Assembly (NCBI GenBank): GCA_033297205.1
Contig: MU859104.1
Coordinates: forward strand, 62,001 to 126,000
Source: Pseudoneurospora amorphoporcata
Taxonomy: Eukaryota > Ascomycota > Sordariomycetes > Sordariales > Sordariaceae
Direction: 5' to 3'
Length of the DNA: 64,000 nucleotides
Positions 44,876 through 56,830 of the stretch are shown piece after piece. Numbering within the stretch: the first letter of the stretch is position 1; each line of letters starts with the position of its first letter. A program made the translations under genes and the position numbers. A model generated the notes under the pieces. The model was not told the DNA's origin. It worked only from the letters and a program-made list of their open reading frames with translations, and ran no database searches.

Positions 44876-45910
44876 TTTGAGATGCAGTGCCTGGGAAAGC
44901 AGGAATTGGATGAAGGAGGGGAAGATCGGACGAGGTTCAGGTACGCCCGTGTTTTAGGCTGTAGTCAGTGCAGTCAGTGCAGTGCATAGAGGGAGCTTGG
45001 TTCGGGGGCGGTGGGTCTTACGTCATGCACGCAGCGATCTCCAGACGTGATTGAAATCCCAAGTTCGGCTCCCGTCATCGGGTCTTTTTCCGCCGAAGGA
45101 GGAATGGGTTTGTCAGCTTCAGCCAAATTCGCAACCGTTGCTTGTCAATATTGTGTAATCCGTGGCTGGGCTAAACAGCAAGATGTCAGAAGTTCCGGAG
45201 ATATCGGTACATTTCGGGGACTGGACTAACACGCCAATGTCATAGTCTCTAGCATAATTTTTAATTTTTGTTTTGACGGCTGCTCCTAGCTTCTTGGCTC
45301 AATCGTTGTTTGCTGAGGCCAAAGGGAGCAATTGAGGAATATGGGAAGGACATCAAGTGGAGAATTGGTACTTAGCAGTGTGTTTATTCTTTTCTTTGGC
45401 CAGATCATGATGTTAGTCCTCCACAGCTGTTAGGACAGCGTGTTGTGTCCAGGCTTGCTTTCGCTCCTCGTATCTTGCCTCTCCCAGTTCTAGCTCCTTC
45501 TCGGTCACGGTTGTCTCGATTCTTCTTCCCCTGCGCAACCCAACACGATTGTGACGGAAATCGTGGGAAGGGAAAAGGACCAAAAAGTCCAGACGAAAGG
45601 GCAAAGAGAGCGAGAAAGGGAACGATGAGTACGCAAGAAAGTAGACGCCATTAGCTCGTAGTTGTATCCCATTTTACATCGCTTCCCTAATAAAAGCATG
45701 CTCTTGTCAGCAGCTTCTCTTCCTATCGTCCATTACATGGGGATTATTCGATCATCATCACTGTTTCCGTCCTCTCCAACTTTATCCTTTCCTTCGCTTT
45801 AAATGAGACTGAGCCCGCTTTGTGCGTCAGTTTTTCAACAGGACATTGCATCGTGTCGCATATAGCAAATCATCATCATCACCACCACCCCTTTCATGTT
45901 CCCACCTTCA
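44876..45910. other. Intergenic region between mcr1 and nbp2
   Basis: Contains the mcr1 promoter and the 3' flank of nbp2. A short direct repeat, gtcagtgcag, occurs at about 44965-44984. No gene was recognised. Confidence 0.5.
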
Positions 45911-47653
45911 TCACCTGTCCGCTTCCGCTTCCGCTTCCGCTGCCTTTTGGGCCTTGGTATCCGTCTCAACCTCCGGCTCTTCGCTGATACTCTGGTTTTC
46001 CATGGCTCCCTCTTTCAATGTCTTTTCCAGCCTCGCTCCGGGCAAAGTCTCCAACGACCCCTGCTCGCCGCTCTTCCTCTCGTTTCTACCGACAGTGTCC
46101 TGACTGCCACGGCGCATCATACTGGCATCGTGGAATAAGTTCGTGGGTGTGTTCGCCTGACTGCCGCCCCGTTGTCCATGATAATGGACGACTTGCGGTG
46201 GGGCTTGACCAGCCTGTGTTCCCAGCAGGTGCTGCGGATAGGGATCGAGGTCCTTGCTTGACGTTGAGAAGGTTGATACGACCGGCTGATGGTATTTGTA
46301 ATCAGATCCAGAGTGGCTGTGCCCGTACCCATTCGTGTTGGAGCCTGAGCTTGGTGTTGAGCTGCTGGCGTTGTTGATGTTGTTGCCATTAACGCCGGAT
46401 CCACCACCACTGTTGGAGCTCAGGCTTTGTGTAGGAGTGTGGCCAAAGGATGCGCCAGAGGCAGTAGCAGTGTGTTCTGCCTGAGTAGGTGTTCCAGCTT
46501 CCACCGGGCTAACAGGGCTTTCGCTGAGTTGGCCAGTGAGACTGTTCATACCTCCTTCGATATCGCGCAGCAGCCGCACATATTCCTCCGGCACAAGACC
46601 GCTCTCTTGCGTCTTGGGATCCTCCGCGACCAGCCAGCCTTGTCCGTGGCGGTACGACACCCAAATGATCTGACCCTCCACAAGAGGCAACTCGTTCTCG
46701 TCTTCCCGGTGGAAGTCGTATAGCGCCACGGCCTTACCGTGCATCTCCTCGTCGGGAGAGGTGATTGTGAACTGGTAGTCGCGCGAATAACGCGATTCGT
46801 CCGTCTCGTGATAGCCGCCAGGGCTGGAGTCGTCCAGGTCGGATGGGTAATCGTCTTCGTACTGGCGTGGCTGCTGGTCGGCAATCTGGTATGCGCTGTG
46901 GCGCGCCTGATCGGCCGGATACGTTACGTACTCGCCGCCCGGCCCGTTGGCCTCGCCTCCCTGGTTCACGTAGTAGCGCTCGCTGCCATCACCACCGGTG
47001 CCGACGTAGTAGCCCCGATCCCGGTCATAGTTGCTCGGATTCATGACCGAACCACCACCACCGCCGCTCCTTCCCGCACCATAGCCGCCGCCACCACTGC
47101 CACCAGCTGACTTGTGCTTCTTGTGTCTCGAACTGACTACAGGGCTCTGAAGGTCTTCATCCTCGCTCCACGGAGGGCCGTCGGCGAACTGCATCGGGGG
47201 CAGATCGTTCGGCCTTCCCCAGCCGTCGCTGCTCCATGAGTTATCCCAGCTATGGCGATCCCAAGATGTCGGGGGGTCGGATAGGCGCCGTTGCTCGTTG
47301 GCTGGCGTAGTCATGCCCGAGGGCGGCCGAGAAGGTTCCGGTGGGGGGCCATAGTGCATGGGATGGCCCACAGGATAGGCAAAGTCTCGCACCAGCGTGT
47401 AGGACAGATTGGATGGGTAGATGGGAAACAGTTGAGAGGGCGGCCGAGAGCGGGAGGGAATCGAGCTCACAGTCGAGTACTGCGACAGGCGGTTCTTGGA
47501 CGCGTGCGACATTGGCCGCGGTAGCGTGCTCCTGCGAGCTGGCGGGGAGGTTATGAGCGGAGGAAGCGGGGGATGAGCGGCTGAAGTCGAGGCCGAGGTG
47601 ATGGTGGGCGGAGAGGTCGCTGGAGACGAGGCTGGCGACATGATCGCCGTCAT
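45911..47653 (-). CDS. nbp2: SH3-domain adaptor Nbp2 (Nap1-binding protein 2 homologue)
   Basis: Predicted cytosolic adaptor. In yeast, Nbp2 brings PP2C phosphatases to the HOG and cell-wall-integrity MAP kinase modules. Single exon, 580 aa from the ATG at 47653 (MTAIMS) to TGA at 45911. The frame is open further upstream but has no earlier ATG. The single SH3 domain lies at about residues 306-362: KAVALYDFHREDENELPLV, with the aromatic ligand-binding set in ALYDF, GQGWLVAED and GLVPEEYV. These match the Nbp2 subtype, in which HGQGWL and the ENEL acidic RT loop are characteristic. The flanks are low-complexity: Pro/Ser-rich N-terminus, Gly-rich middle (SGGGGYGAGRSGGGGG) and an Ala-Glu repeat at the extreme C-terminus. 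The protein is larger than yeast Nbp2 because of these flanks. Confidence 0.87.
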   Translation of the reverse strand: MTAIMSPASSPATSPPTITSASTSAAHPPLPPLITSPPARRSTLPRPMSHASKNRLSQYSTVSSIPSRSRPPSQLFPIYPSNLSYTLVRDFAYPVGHPMHYGPPPEPSRPPSGMTTPANEQRRLSDPPTSWDRHSWDNSWSSDGWGRPNDLPPMQFADGPPWSEDEDLQSPVVSSRHKKHKSAGGSGGGGYGAGRSGGGGGSVMNPSNYDRDRGYYVGTGGDGSERYYVNQGGEANGPGGEYVTYPADQARHSAYQIADQQPRQYEDDYPSDLDDSSPGGYHETDESRYSRDYQFTITSPDEEMHGKAVALYDFHREDENELPLVEGQIIWVSYRHGQGWLVAEDPKTQESGLVPEEYVRLLRDIEGGMNSLTGQLSESPVSPVEAGTPTQAEHTATASGASFGHTPTQSLSSNSGGGSGVNGNNINNASSSTPSSGSNTNGYGHSHSGSDYKYHQPVVSTFSTSSKDLDPYPQHLLGTQAGQAPPQVVHYHGQRGGSQANTPTNLFHDASMMRRGSQDTVGRNERKSGEQGSLETLPGARLEKTLKEGAMENQSISEEPEVETDTKAQKAAEAEAEADR

Positions 47654-49956
47654 GGCTCGAGGGAAAGGAAAAGATAGGGGGTAGCAGAGCCTATAGCCGA
47701 GCAGTGCCTGGCGTGCCTGGTATGCGCTGCCCGGACAATCAATTGTTGTGGTGGATCCTTTCCAGGGCACCGGACCGTCACCGCTTGAGCCTGAGCGTGG
47801 GAGCCAGGGTTTGTTTGGACCAGGGTCGAGTTTGGTTAGAAACACTAGGCAGCGAAGGGAAGGGCTGGTCGGACTGTCTTGGAGGGGCGGGAATGCTTTG
47901 CTTTGTGTAGTCGAAGCGGGGGGATGGGTGTGGTTTTTGGCGTCTGTCGTTCGTAGGGCTATGGAGGAGGTAGACTTGTAATGCCAATATGTAGAAGTAT
48001 GCAATGAGCCAGTTATGTGGACTACGCGCGTCGACTTGCAGATGTTTGATACACGCAAAAACGGCCGCAGGTACCAACAAGTTGTTTAAAGTTCAAGTTC
48101 GCTTGTTCGTCGTCTGAAGTCTCGGAAATGCAAGGGCTCTGGACTCTCGAGTGTTTCGGTTTGGGGTCGGATTCGCTGAGGGATCCCGTGTGAGGGACAC
48201 AGGGCAGAAAAGAGGTGGAGGTGTGCGAAACTGGAACTACCACGGCCGAAAACGCTTGAGGGGCACACTGGGGTAGCTAGGTGGGCAATTTTCTGGTTTG
48301 TATGGACATGGAAAGCCCTTGTTTGGTCAGCAAAATGAACGATTGCGAGCTGTCGATATAGACAGGGTGTGGTGAGGAGAAAAGAAAAAAGGAAAGAGAA
48401 AAGAAGATGAGAAGAATCTCAGGCAGGAGTAGATTGGGGGGGCGCCGCATCAAGTTACTACGACGAGATAGTACAACTTCAGCAAAAGTTAAGCGCGCTG
48501 CCGCAGGAGTACTCCAGGTCCAGGCCCTGCTCCTCTCATTGGCAAATAGCATGGAACCGCTGGCCAGTCAGTCGAACCTCTGGGGGACTCGTGTCGACTT
48601 CGACCAACATGACCTCTTTGCTGCGCGACAAGGAGCTGCGCTATTCCGTAGACGATGGGATGGCAAATTATTTGGGGGAACGGGGCTACGGGGGGCCAAA
48701 AGTCCACCTCGGAGGGTACCTCTCGATGGGCAACCTGCAGAACATGATTTTCCCTGTGCGTCAACCATCGGGGTTCAACACTTTTCAGTTTTGACTTATA
48801 CCTAAAGTACACTCAACTAACACACACTCTGAAACAAAACGTTCAAGGTACCACGCGGGTAAAAGCGACCATTGCACATGTATAATATCATAGCGTGTGT
48901 CTCTATTGTTGGTTATCATATTCCAACCAAGAAAAACTTGACACCAAACTCTCCAGAACCTCCCGTCCCAGCAGGGATGTCTAATTATGTCGGTGTCCAC
49001 CATTGGATGTTCTCGATGCCTTCTATGTGAGTGATTGGCTCCGTGAGTGCGTCCCGAATAGCAACGTGGTACCCATGGAATCTCCCAAGACACTACTACT
49101 GTAGCTGTGAGTTGCGTATTCTCCATGTGGGACTTTGAAAGAAACTTGTTAGAAATAATAAATTCCATGTTCGCGAGCACGGTATTTGCTGAAAAGCGGA
49201 CAGCTCTAGCTTAGAGATTAGACCAAACCTCATGACCGAGGCTCGAGGGTCCTGCAAAAGAAGTTCCTAGGGACCGTCTGTGATTCTGCAGTGCACATCC
49301 GCGGACCGCTGCAGGCTCTCGGGGTGGGGAAACCTGACGAGAACGGAAAGAGGGCAACGGGCTGCATGACGCACGAGCCACCCACCAATTCCTCTGAAAC
49401 ACGGAAACAGTTCTAATTTTGGAAAGCGGTCAGATTGGGCAGTAACCGCCGTATGACCACCACTTGTCCCTCGCAGTCGGTAACCAAACAGATTTGTTCC
49501 CAATTCCACATCCACTTCCACCGTCCAAAATCTCCGAACCAGCAACAACTGGCGAACCGGTCTGGACCTCAACAACAACATTTTCTCAGTTCATGCTCGT
49601 GTGGTAGCAGGCTATCTCGACTAATTTAATCGTCATCTGTCTGCGCTTCGCGCTCAGCTGAAACTTGAAAGGTAATTGATGCGCTCTTTTCCCCGCCCCT
49701 CACCCTCATTTCTCTTTATGATGATGTCTTTATTGGAGCTGTCTGTAGCCTGCTATGTCTGGCGTTTGATGACAAAACTTTACATACGCTTTTTTATCTG
49801 ATATGTACCGAGGACAACCTACGTTTTTGAACTTACCGTTGCTGCACAAAGGAGGGAATGGATAACTAACATGGATATCCCGCGCTTCCTAGGTCTCTCC
49901 AGTAAAGCATGCCACGATTGCCACAGCACTAGGCTCTCTCTGTATAGCTGCCGGTT
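47654..49956. promoter_or_regulatory. Divergent intergenic region between nbp2 and ssu72
   Basis: About 2.3 kb between the start codons of two divergent genes. The part next to nbp2 (47654-48060) is open in the nbp2 frame without an ATG, so it is likely leader. Short frames at 48.4-48.8 and 49.2-49.6 kb were not recognised. Confidence 0.45.
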
Positions 49957-50818
49957 ATGTCTGCTGTAGACACCGCAAGTGGTGCTGCGAGCTCCTCGAA
50001 GCCGGAACAAAATGGGCAGAACGGTCAGAACGGTGGGCGTGAAGACCCTGGCGGCTTCAAGCTAAAGTTTTGCACTGTCTGCGCCAGTAACCAGAATCGG
50101 TAAGCAATAGCTACGCATCGCAGCGGAACTCGACCGGTAACCCCGTCTAACCCTCATCAGCTCCATGGAAGGTCACCTGCGACTCTCTCTTGCAAATTAC
50201 CCCGTGATTTCGTTTGGTACAGGCTCTCTTGTCCGACTCCCTGGGCCGTCCATCACACAACCCAATGTCTACAAGTTCAACGAAACATCATACGATAGTA
50301 TATATCGGGAGTTGGAAGCCAAAGACCCTCGTTTGTATCGCGCAAACGGACTGCTGAACATGCTTGGAAGAAACCGCCAAGTCAAGTGGGGCCCCGAGCG
50401 CTGGCAGGACTGGCAGGTTGGAATGCCTAGAACCAAACATAAGGATGACAAGGGCGCCGATGGCATGGAGGGCGGCGTAGCTGATGTTGTCATTACCTGT
50501 GAGGAACGCTGCTGGGATGCCGTGATTGATGATCTCCTCAACCGTGGCTCGCCGCTTAACAGGCCTGTTCACGTCATCAACATCGATATCAAGGATAACC
50601 ATGAAGAAGCTTCCGTCGGGGGACGAGCCATTGTCGATTTGGCAGACTCGCTCAACAAGATCGCTGCCGAGGAACGGGAGAAGGTTGGCGCTTCTGCCTT
50701 TGACTCGGGAAGCGCAGGCGCCAGGTCAGGATTCGATGAGCGCGTACCTGACGTCCTGGCCGAGTGGCAGGAGAGGTGGCCGAATCTTCCTGCGACGTGG
50801 ACTTTGGCTTGGTTCTGA
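49957..50818 (+). CDS. ssu72: RNA polymerase II CTD Ser5 phosphatase Ssu72
   Basis: Nuclear cysteine phosphatase of the cleavage and polyadenylation machinery that removes Ser5 (and Ser7) phosphate from the RNA polymerase II C-terminal domain. Exons 49957-50099 and 50161-50818, with a GTAAGC..CAG intron that splits the codon of the catalytic Arg (266 aa). The protein-tyrosine-phosphatase-type signature CxxxxxR is CASNQNR, with Cys42 and Arg48. It is followed by SMEGHLRLSLANYPVISFGTGS, by the YKFNETSYDSIYREL region, and by VVITCEERCWDAVIDDLL. The C-terminus WTLAWF is family-typical. An N-terminal extension with a Gln-Asn-Gly repeat (about 30 residues) and an insertion near residues 205-230 make it longer than the yeast protein (about 206 aa). 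The active-site residues are intact. Confidence 0.95.
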
Positions 50819-51686
50819 GCATCGAATTGGCGCATTGTTTAGGCTCATGCATTATTAAGGCGTTGGACATTCTTTATTGCCTAGCGGGCGTATTTGCGAT
50901 TACGGACATGGATACATTTCTTAGGTTCACGATTGATGACCAGACAACACAGACGAGCAAGACGTTTAGCCGTCACAACATAATGATGATTCGGACTCAT
51001 GGTTATTAACAACAAGCCATCGGTTTCTTGGGTGAAATCAAGCATTTTTAAACTCATCTGCTTATTTCTTGTTACAAACTTAACAGCGCTACATGCATGC
51101 TCGGGAGATGAGAGCTCATCGGCCCAACGCTCTCCCCTGCAGGGTACACCAGAAGCCATCTTGAGATGACGTGCCGCACAGTTCATTACAAACAATCTGG
51201 ATACGAAGAAATCTAGAAGACATTTGAGATCTGGGGTACCGGTTACCAGCGTCTAGAAAACATCGGATCATGCAGAACTATAACAATGCAACCAAACGTG
51301 CGAGGATCAAATATGAAAACCTGAAATTGGCAGTGGTCATTGGACAGAAGCTCGGAGAGAAAACTTATTAAGGTTGCTGCTAATGCATGTTATCACTGTC
51401 ATGTTGGAGTGTTGAGCGGGAGTGCCCGAGGCCGAAGTGGCATTTGATGTGATGTCGATATTCTTACATAAAACACAATTGCACGTAACCTGGATTCTAG
51501 GCGGAAGATTGCCATTCTCATTGTGTAGGTCCAAGTCGTTTCAAACCAAGACATCGCAGTTGAATAATAAGCTACCGCAGCGGCGTAGAGCTGATCACCG
51601 TTGGTTAACATGAGAGATCTACCATAACAGAGATACGAAGGGGGTTTGAAGTTGACGATCCCGTCAGAGATGAAGACAGTAGTGTA

Positions 51687-51994
51687 CAATTCAATACTGG
51701 TTTGTTTGTTAGTTTAGTTCTTCGGCCATGGGTTGAGTAGGGGGGGACTAGAGTTCTCATTGGCCTTTTTCTAGTTTTCGTTTGAAGTAACCGACATTGA
51801 CCAGGGCCTAATACGCCACAAAAGCCTCTTTCTGTCCCTCTCCGTCTCTCACGGAAGCCTCTAAGACTAGAAGATATAAAAGCGCAATCCCCTTCACCCG
51901 TCTACTCGATTCCCGAATGCTTTTCTATTGGCCTCGAGAGTGGAGATGGGCGTTTTTGTACCAAGCTAACAAACAAACCAGGGGTATACAATTG
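51687..51994. mobile_element. MITE-like element 1 with terminal inverted repeats and TA flanks
   Basis: The left end (51687 on) reads caattcaatactgg then tttgtttgttag. The right end is its inverse: ctaacaaacaaacca, then ggggtatacaattg to 51994. Both ends are followed directly by TA (51685-51686 and 51995-51996), the target duplication typical of Tc1/mariner-type transposition. The element is 308 bases with no transposase frame, so it would be non-autonomous. Confidence 0.6.
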
Positions 51995-52635
51995 TACACA
52001 CTTCCCGGGTCCTGGGGTGCCATGTGAGAAAGGGGGTCGCCGGGGCCTTTCGGACCCTAGCACGTCCGACGGACAGTGGGAAGTGGGAAATATCAATCTC
52101 GGCCTGGCACTTTGTAGGCGAGCGAGCAGGTGTTACCTTTCCCCATGGGAGCAATTTAAGCCATCCAGCAAGACCTTCTCGGGGCTCAAGACGCGAAAAT
52201 GAGGGGACGCGAGACCGACGAAGAATGGATCCCGTCTAGTCCAGTCCCGTTTCCATGCCCCTGGGCTATGGTAACTCTCAGTTTCTTTGTCCCGGTCCTT
52301 TCGGGAATGCCCTCCCATAGTTCCAAGTGTGGTTATTATGCTTGGATAGGACATTACTTGTTATCCAACAGTGCCTGGCACTTTCTTTGTGCTTCGACAT
52401 ATATAATGTACGTCATGATGTATATAAAGAAGTATCGTGACGGTCGGTGGTAATGTGGACAATGGTGGAGTGCCGACCCGTTCATCGTGGTCACTGCCGT
52501 CAGATAGGTACCGACGAGCCAACTCCCATCGTTCCCGTAACAACATGACGCCCCGATATGTCAAATATCACTCACTATCGTCGATGTTTGACTTGGCTCT
52601 GGAAATGACTCTCCGTGCCCTCCCACCTGACATTA

Positions 52636-52916
52636 CAGTCCAATACTGGTTCGTTTGTTAGCTCGAGATCTCTGGTCAACCTTCCCAGGCGTTTATATAC
52701 CTGATTGAACCGTTTTGCTCTTCTATAACCAAGGCATAAACTCACTTTGCATATACTGCTTTGAAATTTCGATATGCCATATTGAATCTTCTTAATGCCT
52801 TTCTGATTCATAACTAGCCATTGCAGCTTGTGTTGGTAAGATTTGGGATAGTTCAGGATCGATCTCGTCCAGTTTGTTAGGAGTACCGAGCTAACAAACA
52901 AACCAGCATTAGATTG
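52636..52916. mobile_element. MITE-like element 2 with the same terminal inverted repeats
   Basis: The left end reads cagtccaatactggttcg then tttgttagctcg. The right end is the inverse: cgagctaacaaacaaaccag then cattagattg. It is flanked by TA at 52634-52635 and 52917-52918. At 281 bases its ends match element 1, but the interior does not obviously do so. A minus-strand frame covering most of the element has no recognised similarity. Confidence 0.6.
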
Positions 52917-54100
52917 TAGTTCCATTGTAACTACGTCGAGGCATTGACTGGCACATGTAGGAGGAGGAGGAACTGGCAGCGGCCCAAAGCACCCTCTCTC
53001 ACCTCTGTCGAAGCTAATTGCGCCAGCTTGTCTGGGAAATCCGTACCTGCCGTAGCGCGCGACGAATAACTGCCCGCTGGAGAGCTAGGAAACCTCACCC
53101 CTGACGCTTGCAGTAACGGGGTCAAGGTAGATTTTGATTGGCTGAACGACCACTCCATTCCATTGCGCTCAGAGCCCCCGGCGCTCTCACTCAAGTGGAA
53201 ACTATCCACTGTGCCTCCCACTGCTTTCCATCTCAGAGGACATCGTCCACTTTTTGGGGGCCTTGAATGATCAGGGGCTTTTGCTGGATCCGACCCTGGC
53301 CAATTAGGTCGTGGGCTCTTCGTGGATTCTTCATTTCCAACCCATTGCGCGCCCCGGAACACAGTGGAGGAGCCGTTCCGTTTTCCAAAGATCCCCGGCC
53401 ACTCGCTGTCCACGCATTCGGTAGACCCCCCGCCAAGCCGAACGTTAACCTTGAGGGCTATCTCTAGCCTCTACTCAGCAAAACGTTTGAAGCGAAGGTT
53501 CCCCCAAAAAGATCCCCACGATCTATCAGCCAAAGAAAGGGCATCTGGAAACACTGAACAGTCGTCCAGTCCATTAACATCCTGAGACGAACCTCTCCCA
53601 TCATTCCAACTCCCATCTGCTATCGGCAACCGGAACAGCCACTCTTTGGCGACATCGCGCAGGGCACCGCATAAAAGTGTAGTGTACCACCCCCCCCCCC
53701 CTTCTGTTCATCTTCCCGCTCCCTTTGTCCTCCTTCCCTTTCGCGCCTCCAAAAGGGGAATTCAAAAAGTTGACCAATATGCGTTTCATGCTCCCACAGT
53801 AACACATAGTCCTGCACGGGAAACACCCGCGAGACCCTTCTCCTGTCCAGGGCGCACAGCATATGCTCCATTCGTCCCAATACCGGCTCTGCGACACTCG
53901 GCGTCTCCTGGTAGTCTGTACCTCTACTTGCTGAGATACCTCGAATCATCCACGAACCGGTTACCCGCGCCTTCCCTAGGGACACACACGGGTCGACGAC
54001 AGCGATTGCATCAAGCAACCTCCATCGTCAACTGCGCGCCGCGTCTGTCTTTCCTACTGCGTCCGACTGGTCGATTGGAAGCGGGCGGTGAACGAATACC

Positions 54101-56830
54101 ATGAATGTTCGCAATGCACCATTGTCACCAATTTCCCAAGGCGCCCCAAGCGACTGGAACTATCCCCCGAACGACAATAACGCCGGACAATACAACACTC
54201 CTCCAGACTCTGCGAACCCAGCCGGCGCTATGAACGGCGGCTTTTCCCCGATGCCTCAGAGCCCGAACGGGGCACCCTCTCCTCCACCGTCTGTTGGCCG
54301 ATCCAGCACCGGCATGTATGCGAGGAGTGAAAAGAGCCAGAGTCAACATGGGGAAAACCAGGAGTTGGTTCTGTCTGACCACTACATCTCGCTCAAGCGC
54401 TATCTTTCAGCCACCTCACGCGACGGCAACCCGAAACCGCCGCCGAACAAGGCCCGCGATAAGCTGCAACGCCTTACTGGGGTGCAGTTTCTTGAGCTCA
54501 GTACCGATGTTTATGACGAATTGAAGCGCCGCGAACAGGTGGCCCGAAGAGGACCCAATGCTCCTCCCGAGACTGCTCCTCCAGATTATCTTTTGCCCGA
54601 GGACAATTTTCACCCCAAACGGAATCAAGCCCGTCAAAAACTGTCATCTCTCGGTCCTCCTAGGTTTCGCGATCTCGCCACCGATGTCTTTTGCGAGTTG
54701 GAGAGGCGGTATCCTCAGTTTGCCAATCTGGAGATGCCTCTCAATGCTAGTCCGATTGCGATGCGTGGCCCGCCGAGCCGCTCGGGAACACCAGTCAACG
54801 GGATGGGCGGCTTCCCTCCCAGAGGTCAAAGTCGCAGACGCCCTTCGGAAGCGAGCTCAGTACGAAGTGCGCGGAGCGGCCCTCCAATGCCACCTATGAT
54901 GAACGGCGGATACGGTGTTCCCCCATCTCCCGGGATGCCGCCGAATGGCGACTATGGGCGTCCAATGCCGAAACAGTTCCAGAGTAACACGATCGTACCG
55001 AACAAGAGTACCATGGTCGAGGAGGACGATGAGGGCAACCCCATGAGCCCCGGTCAGGGTGGTGATATGTACGGCAATGGCAGGAGGTCTATAGGCCAGC
55101 AGTCCGAAGTTAGTGCTTTCTTGGTTCCGGGGGGAATATCATATGCTAACTCAACATAGGCCGACAGGAAACTTATCCAAAACTACGAAAACCAGGTTAG
55201 GGAGCTTCAGGAGAAGGTCGACAACATGGAGATGGAAATGAAAAAGAAGGACGAGAAGCTCAACAACATGCAGTCCAGAAATGACGACAAGACAGAGTGG
55301 GACGAAACCAGGCAAAGCTTGGAAACGAAATTAGCAGAGGCCCAGGAACTGAATGACTCGTTACAAAGGGAACTCGACCGCATTAGGGAGGAACACCAAG
55401 ACGAGACGAGGAAGCTCCGGGAAGAACTCGAAGATGTTCGACAGTCAGGCGGCTCTGGTTCGAGAGGAGACGGCGACCTGGCGAGAGAGAACGAGGAGCT
55501 GCGACAATCTTTGCAAGAACAGCATCAAATAACGGACGAGGTTCGTCGTGAGGCGCAGGAGTCCTTGCGTGAGATGAGAACCTTGTCCCAGCAAAGCGGA
55601 GCTGCTTGGGAGAGGCAAACGGAGTTGGAGAGGACAATTGAAGGGTTGGAGAAGGAGGTCAAGGAGTGGAGGAGTCGGTATGCGCGTACCCAGACGCAGC
55701 TACGCACCATGCGTGATTCGTCAGAGGGCGTACCACTCGAGCAGAACGCTGGCAAATTTGTACGGGAAAAGGGCTTCGTCGAAGACTCGGGGCTTGTGAA
55801 GGACCTTCACGTCACCAAGTTCCAAATCGCAATCGACGAGCTCCTGCAGCGCGCTCGCAACGACAACCCTGAGCGTGTGATTGACTCTATGAAAGCAGTC
55901 GTGGTCAGTGTCCGTCGGATCGCTAAGGATATCGACGAGAACCCACAGAACGAAAGCATCCTTCAAGAGAAGGCCAAGCTAAAGGCTCGGGTATCATCAA
56001 CTGCCAACAACCTGATCACCGCATCCAAGAACTTTGCTAGCTCTGCGGGAATTTCTCCTGTGTCCCTGCTTGACGCAGCTGCATCTCATCTGGTTGCGGC
56101 AGTCATTGAGCTGCTCCGGGCTGCCAAGATCCGCACTACGCCTGCGGGTGAGTTGGAGGACGACGACGATGGGACAGTGACTCCCGTCGGCTCAGCCAGC
56201 TTCTTTTCTCCGCGCAATGGCCAAAGCCAGACCTCGAGTGTCGCCTCTGCCCATGAGGTGCTAAAAGCTCAACCTCCAGCTTACCAAGGACTAGAAGGAG
56301 CAGGCAGCAGGATTAGTGTCGACTCGTCTGCCTACAGCAGCGCCAACTCGCCGCGCGAATCGTACGCCAACAGCCAACCGACCGCTCCGGATCCTCGCCG
56401 GGTCGAGGACCTTAAGTTCTACCTCCAGGACCGGACCTCGGTCATGGTGGAAACGATCCAGAATCTGGTTCAGCTGATCCGCAGCGACGCCAACATTAAC
56501 CAAGTGAGCGGCGAGATCGCCATCATCACCGACGTGGTCGGCAAGGTGGTCGCCGAGACCAATAACTGCCTCGGCGGCAGCGCGAGCAGCACCGTCACCG
56601 ACCTCGTGCGCAGGCTGAGCAGCTGCAGTGACCGGCTCAACGAGGCCGGCCACCGCGGTATCGAGCTCGACGCCCAGGGCAGCCACCCCACGAGCCGCGA
56701 GTGGCGCATGTGGACGCAGACATTGGCGCCCATCGCTTTCGAGCTGGCCAGGGAGACCAAGGAGCTCGTGCAGCAGGTGGATCGGTTGGTGGCTGCTGGT
56801 ATGACTGATGGCGCTGATGACTTTGCATGA
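54101..56830 (+). CDS. spa2: Polarity scaffold Spa2/SpaA
   Basis: Polarisome scaffold at hyphal tips and septa that links formin, Bud6-type proteins and MAP kinase modules. Exons 54101-55108 and 55160-56830, with a GTTAGT..ATAG intron (892 aa). After a Pro/Ser/Asn-rich N-terminus come the two Spa2 homology (GIT/SHD) repeats: the first at about residues 93-145 (LKRYLS, then ARDKLQRLTGVQFLELSTDVYDELKRR), the second at about 158-205 (ARQKLSSLGPPRFRDLATDVFCELERR). A basic Gly/Pro-rich linker follows, then a coiled coil at about residues 337-520 starting ADRKLIQNYENQVRELQEKV. The C-terminal conserved part has ALDEL-like text (here AIDELLQRARNDN) and SHD-V-like helices up to LVQQVDRLVAAG. All expected modules are present. 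Confidence 0.93.

Larger units (their letters stand above)
50819..54100. other. Gene-poor region between ssu72 and spa2
   Basis: About 3.3 kb. It contains two terminal-inverted-repeat elements (listed separately), a C run at about 53688-53701 and a TATA-like gatataaaag at 51872-51881. The last kilobase is the promoter and leader of spa2. No gene was recognised. Confidence 0.55.

Noticed and set aside
47654..48058. N-terminal extension of Nbp2 in the open frame upstream of 47653
   Set aside because: There is no in-frame ATG and no clear splice acceptor; the text lacks protein-like conservation.
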